A DNA stretch of 23,378 nt from Candidatus Moranbacteria bacterium UBA4824 (GTDB taxonomy: Bacteria; Patescibacteriota; Minisyncoccia; Moranbacterales; UBA2206): assembly GCA_002400405.1 (NCBI GenBank), contig DHFM01000070.1, forward strand, positions 1 to 23,378, read 5' to 3'. The position numbers and the translations under genes were made by a program. The first letter of the stretch is position 1; every line of letters starts with the position of its first letter. Below, piece after piece: positions 20,159-23,378 of the stretch. Below the pieces are notes generated by a model that worked only from the letters and a program-made list of their open reading frames with translations, was not told the DNA's origin and did not search any database.

Positions 20159-20190
20159 TACGAAATACGAAATAAGCGAAATACGAAAAA
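20159..20190 (+). repeat. TACGAAA-unit array before uvrA (F3)
   Basis: TACGAAATACGAAATAAGCGAAATACGAAA: four degenerate 7-8-base units ending 3 nt before the uvrA ATG, replacing any Shine-Dalgarno. No inverted arm is visible. Confidence 0.65.
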
Positions 20191-20193
20191 ATT

Positions 20194-23100
20194 ATGAAGG
20201 ATGAAATAATTATTCGCGGAGCGCGCGAACATAACTTGAAAAACATAAATTTAAACTTGCCGAGAAACAAGTTTATAGTTTTTACGGGCATTAGCGGTTC
20301 TGGTAAGAGCACGCTGGCTTTTGACACAATTTTTGCGGAAGGACAAAGGCGCTATTTAGAAAGTTTGTCTTCTTATGCTCGGCAATTTTTGGGTCAAATG
20401 AACAAGCCGGATGTGGATTATATTGAAGGACTTTCTCCCGCTATTTCGATTGATCAAAAAGCAGCTTCACATAATCCGCGTTCGACTGTGGGGACGGTTA
20501 CGGAAATTCAAGATTATCTCAGGTTGCTTTATGCTAAAATTGGGATCCCTCATTGCCCAATTTGCGGACAGGAAATCGCCAGACTTTCTACTGATGAAAT
20601 TGTGGATAGGATAATAGATACATACACCTCACCCCAACCCTCTCCTTATAAAGGAGAGGGAGTTAGTAAAATTGAAATTCTCTCACCGGTTGTTAGGCAA
20701 AGAAAAGGGGAATATGGCACGATGCTGGCCGAAATGTTTAAGCGAGGATTTTCTTTCGCCTATGTTAATGGAAAAAAAATTGAACTCAATGCGAAAATAA
20801 AAGATCAAATAAACCCCCACACCAAAAATTCTAGCGAGGATAATTTTGGTGTGGGGGTAAAGCTTGAAAGATACAAAAAACATAGCATTGATATTTTAGT
20901 GGACGAAGTTAAAATAACAGACGGGAATATCTCACGAATTTTTGAAGGAGTGGAAAAAGCTTTGAAATTATCAGAAGGATTGTTGAAAATAAGGTCAAAA
21001 GTCAAAGGTCAAAAGTCAAAGGTTAATGAAACGGTTTTCAATCAGAATCTAGCTTGTCCAATTCATGAAATTGAATTTCCTGAGCTTGAACCGCGACTAT
21101 TTTCTTTTAACAGCCCCTATGGCGCTTGTTCGGCGTGTGAAGGCTTGGGAACAAAAAAAGAAATTGATCCAGAACTTGTGGCGCCTGATAAGAACAAAAC
21201 AATTTCTGAAGGGGCGATTATGCCGTGGAGTTATAAGAAAAATAACTGGCAAGGAACAATTCTTCGCGCGGTGACAAACCATTTTCATATTTCAGAAAAT
21301 GTGCGACTGCGGGATTTATCTGAAGATGATTTTAATATCTTGATGTTTGGTGCTCCAGATGCAACCGATATGATTTCAGTTTCTGAGGCAGATGAGATTC
21401 CAGTGACGCTTCGCTCAAAAACTGGGGCAGTTTGGAAATATAATATGAACTGGCGCGGAGCGGTGGGATATTTGCAAGATAAGTATAAGAAAACGCAGTC
21501 AGACGCGGTGCGTGCAGACACGGAAAAATATATGTCGCAAAATCCTTGTTCAGAGTGCTTTGGAACACGGTATAAAAAAGAAGTTCTGCTTGTGACAGTG
21601 GGCGGAAAAAACCTTTCAGAAATTTCCTCGGTTAGTATCTTTGAAACATTAAAATTTTTCAAAGAGATAAAATTTAGCCAGAAAGAAGAATTGATTGCTG
21701 GGAGAATTCTTGTTGAAATTAAAAATCGTTTGAGTTTTTTGGAAAATGTTGGACTGGGATATTTGACATTAGGACGAAGTGCGGCAACTTTGGCGGGTGG
21801 AGAAGCGCAAAGAATTCGTCTAGCTTCGCAAATTGGTTCGCAATTGGTGGGAGTGCTATATATTTTAGACGAACCGTCAGTGGGTTTGCATGCTCGCGAT
21901 AATGCGAAACTTTTGGAAACACTTTTGAAATTGCGAGACATTGGTAATACCTTGATTGTGGTGGAGCATGATGAAGAAACGATGTTAGCCTCGGATTATT
22001 TAGTGGATATTGGTCTAGAAGCAGGGCGTCACGGCGGAGAAGTCATATTTTCTGGGAAGCCGGAGGACATATTAAAAAGTTTACCCCCACACCAACTAAA
22101 CAATGATAAAATTAAAAATTTAAATAAAAATGAAAAACAAGAACAATTAAATAAAGAAAATAATAATCAGTTTAGTTGGTGTGGGGGTGAAAAATCACTT
22201 ACAGCTAAGTATCTTCGAAAAGAATTGTCCATTGACATTCCAACTTCCCGGCGGAGTATGAAAAACAAAAAATCAATCATTGTGCGTGGAGCAAGTGAAC
22301 ATAATCTTAAAAATGTTACTGTGGAATTTCCTTTGAAAGTTTTAACTTGTGTGACTGGAGTTTCGGGCTCGGGAAAATCAACTTTAGTGGAAGATGTATT
22401 GTATAAATCTTTGGCGCGAAATATTATGCGTACGCTAGATCGTCCTGGGCGTCACAATGAAATTGTTGGTGCACACTACATCAACAAGGTTATTATGATT
22501 GATCAAAGCCCAATTGGTAGAACTCCAAGATCCAATCCCGCCACCTATACCGGACTTTTTACTCCAATTCGCGAATTGTTTGCCCAGACGCGAGATGGCA
22601 AAAGCAGGGGATATTCTCCTGGGAGATTTTCATTTAATGTCAAAGGTGGGAGATGTGACAATTGTCAGGGAGATGGACAACTGAAAATTGAAATGCAATT
22701 TATGCCAGATGTCTATTTGCCGTGTGATATATGTTCCGGTAAAAGATATAATAGTGAAACTTTAAAAGTGAAATATAAGGAAAAAAATATTGCCGAAGTG
22801 CTGGAAATGACCATTGCAGATGCACGAGAATTTTTTCAGAATTTTCCCGAAATTCATGATAAGCTGGCAGTCTTGGAGGATGTTGGTTTGGGGTATATTC
22901 AACTGGGGCAAAGTGCTACCACCCTTTCTGGTGGAGAAGCGCAGAGGATAAAGCTGGCGACTGAACTTTCTCGCCGAGCAACAGGGGACACGCTTTATAT
23001 TTTAGATGAACCAACTACGGGACTTCATTTTGATGATATCAAAAAACTTTTGAAAGTTTTGAATCGTTTGGTGGACGCTGGCAACACTGTGGTGGTCATT

Positions 23101-23295
23101 GAACATAATATGGATGTGATCAAAACCGCTGACTGGATAATCGATCTTGGTCCGGAAGGAGGAGATGGTGGTGGAAAACTCATTGTTTCCGGCACGCCGG
23201 AAGAAGTGGCGAAATATCACAAAGAAAGTTGGACAGGGAAATATCTAAAAGAAGTATTAAGTAGAAAGCAGGAAGTAAAATTAAGACATTCTTAA
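20194..23295 (+). CDS. uvrA: Excinuclease ABC subunit A with repeat-derived insertions
   Basis: 1033 residues, some 90 more than the usual ~940. It is the damage-sensing ABC-type dimer of nucleotide excision repair. ABC half 1 has Walker A GISGSGKST (32-40) and the signature LAGGEAQRIRLA. Half 2 has Walker A GVSGSGKST, the signature LSGGEAQRIKLA and the Walker B strand LYILDEPTTGLH. Zinc-site cysteines include CPICG (121, 124), CSACEG, CSECFG, CDNCQG and CDICSG; the usual CPxC before FPELEPRLFSF reads CPIH. The excess length is largely explained by in-frame repeats encoding about residues 145-158, 207-222, 267-276 and 631-665, all between conserved blocks. The frame and all catalytic motifs are intact, so the protein is probably functional. 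Confidence 0.96.
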   Translation: MKDEIIIRGAREHNLKNINLNLPRNKFIVFTGISGSGKSTLAFDTIFAEGQRRYLESLSSYARQFLGQMNKPDVDYIEGLSPAISIDQKAASHNPRSTVGTVTEIQDYLRLLYAKIGIPHCPICGQEIARLSTDEIVDRIIDTYTSPQPSPYKGEGVSKIEILSPVVRQRKGEYGTMLAEMFKRGFSFAYVNGKKIELNAKIKDQINPHTKNSSEDNFGVGVKLERYKKHSIDILVDEVKITDGNISRIFEGVEKALKLSEGLLKIRSKVKGQKSKVNETVFNQNLACPIHEIEFPELEPRLFSFNSPYGACSACEGLGTKKEIDPELVAPDKNKTISEGAIMPWSYKKNNWQGTILRAVTNHFHISENVRLRDLSEDDFNILMFGAPDATDMISVSEADEIPVTLRSKTGAVWKYNMNWRGAVGYLQDKYKKTQSDAVRADTEKYMSQNPCSECFGTRYKKEVLLVTVGGKNLSEISSVSIFETLKFFKEIKFSQKEELIAGRILVEIKNRLSFLENVGLGYLTLGRSAATLAGGEAQRIRLASQIGSQLVGVLYILDEPSVGLHARDNAKLLETLLKLRDIGNTLIVVEHDEETMLASDYLVDIGLEAGRHGGEVIFSGKPEDILKSLPPHQLNNDKIKNLNKNEKQEQLNKENNNQFSWCGGEKSLTAKYLRKELSIDIPTSRRSMKNKKSIIVRGASEHNLKNVTVEFPLKVLTCVTGVSGSGKSTLVEDVLYKSLARNIMRTLDRPGRHNEIVGAHYINKVIMIDQSPIGRTPRSNPATYTGLFTPIRELFAQTRDGKSRGYSPGRFSFNVKGGRCDNCQGDGQLKIEMQFMPDVYLPCDICSGKRYNSETLKVKYKEKNIAEVLEMTIADAREFFQNFPEIHDKLAVLEDVGLGYIQLGQSATTLSGGEAQRIKLATELSRRATGDTLYILDEPTTGLHFDDIKKLLKVLNRLVDAGNTVVVIEHNMDVIKTADWIIDLGPEGGDGGGKLIVSGTPEEVAKYHKESWTGKYLKEVLSRKQEVKLRHS
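20627..20665. repeat. Palindrome inserted in uvrA (SPQPSPYKGEG type)
   Basis: CCCTCTCCTT-ATA-AAGGAGAGGG (20638-20660), preceded by CTCACCCCAA. It encodes TSPQPSPYKGEG. This CTCACCCCAACCCTCTCC palindrome is, to my knowledge, widespread in unrelated bacterial genomes, often inside or beside genes. Confidence 0.8.
20813..20858. repeat. Inverted-repeat insertion in uvrA, ACCCCCACACCAA ends (short form)
   Basis: Arms ACCCCCACACCAAAA(A)TT and AATTTTGGTGTGGGGGT around CTAGCGAGGAT. It encodes NPHTKNSSEDNFGVGV, absent from typical UvrA, between ELNAKIK and LERYKKHSIDILVD. Its ends match the longer insertion at 22083. Confidence 0.8.
20993..21020 (+). repeat. Tandem 14-mer duplication in uvrA
   Basis: GGTCAAAAGTCAAA occurs twice in perfect tandem (20993-21006, 21007-21020), followed by GGTT. 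It encodes RSKVKGQKSKVN, just upstream of the CPIH zinc position. The unit is not a multiple of 3, yet the two copies together with flanks keep the frame. Confidence 0.8.
22083..22188. repeat. 106-bp inverted-repeat insertion in uvrA, ACCCCCACACCAA ends (long form)
   Basis: Perfect 19-bp arms ACCCCCACACCAACTAAAC (22083-22101) and complement (22170-22188), with a 68-nt A/T-rich interior encoding an Asn/Lys/Gln-rich peptide. It adds about 35 residues between the PEDILKS and EKSLTAKYL blocks, which are normally adjacent. The frame is kept. Confidence 0.85.
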
Positions 23296-23311
23296 TCAAT
23301 ATTAGTAAGGC

Positions 23312-23340
23312 TTGCCATATTTATTTTCTTTTGATATAAT
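23312..23340 (+). promoter_or_regulatory. tRNA gene promoter
   Basis: TTGCCA (23312-23317), 17 nt, TATAAT (23335-23340), 14 nt before the tRNA 5' end. Confidence 0.8.
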
Positions 23341-23354
23341 AAATTTTAGTTTTT

Positions 23355-23378
23355 GGGCCCTTAGCTCATTTGGTAGAG
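23355..23378 (+). tRNA. tRNA gene, 5' end only (runs off the window)
   Basis: GGGCCCT is the 5' acceptor strand, TA are bases 8-9, GCTC the D-stem, and ATTTGGTAGA the D-loop with the invariant GG, then G. The anticodon is outside the window, so the amino acid cannot be given. Confidence 0.85.

Noticed and set aside
1..23378. Alternative genetic code (TGA as glycine, as in some CPR groups)
   Set aside because: The genes end at normal positions with TAA/TAG, and no in-frame TGA is needed to complete any conserved protein.

Overview
The window is an A+T-rich bacterial chromosome segment coding on both strands with the standard genetic code. Ordinary TAA/TAG stops close the genes and there is no sign of TGA recoding. 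The gene complement and several family quirks suggest a Patescibacteria (CPR) genome, probably of the parcubacterial type. The quirks are an NDP kinase with a CPR-like extra loop, a RodZ-like HTH membrane protein with an extracytoplasmic beta domain, an ATPase/DUF4325 pair, and start regions that mostly lack a Shine-Dalgarno. This placement is inference; no 16S rRNA gene is present.

Layout: (1) 1-4616, the 3' end of rpoB and complete rpoC, closed by a terminator. (2) 4622-5579, a two-gene GHKL-ATPase/STAS-like DUF4325 module with its own promoter, ended by a perfect palindromic terminator. (3) 5622-10916, ftsK, the RodZ-like gene, recA and ndk. (4) 10931-12250, rpmB on the minus strand, then an M50 site-2 protease and a 47-residue membrane miniprotein on the plus strand. 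(5) 12251-12528, no gene but three inverted-repeat structures. (6) 12529-14701, the minus-strand operon rpsF-ssb-rpsR-efp, with a promoter and a leader that folds like the bS6:bS18 autoregulatory motif. (7) 14783-17738, an unknown minus-strand gene divergent from uvrB, then a small SD-led gene. (8) 17827-20026, a membrane-anchored thioredoxin/DsbA-fold protein and lexA. (9) 20067-23295, uvrA, followed by a promoter and the first 24 bases of a tRNA gene.

Functionally, recA, lexA, uvrB and uvrA (plus ssb) make up a DNA damage-response neighbourhood. The recA and lexA promoters share a near-identical 22-bp dyad box laid over the -10 element, a good candidate for the LexA operator of this lineage. 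The rest is transcription, translation, chromosome segregation and nucleotide metabolism.

The most unusual content is non-coding and repeat-derived. At least six long imperfect hairpins built of 7-8-base CATGAAA-like units each abut a start codon (rpoC, RodZ-like gene, rpmB, efp, ssb, rpsF). Related short-unit arrays abut the M50, lexA, uvrA and possibly recA starts. A second class, short perfect palindromes and cloverleaf-like elements, is scattered between genes and has also entered the reading frames of uvrB (one) and uvrA (three, plus a tandem duplication) without breaking them. Pairs of copies differ by matched changes in both arms, so the folded or palindromic form is maintained. Gene-free stretches over 300 bases (14496-14841, 17659-17966, 19002-19357) are filled with these repeats, promoters, terminators and the rpsF leader.
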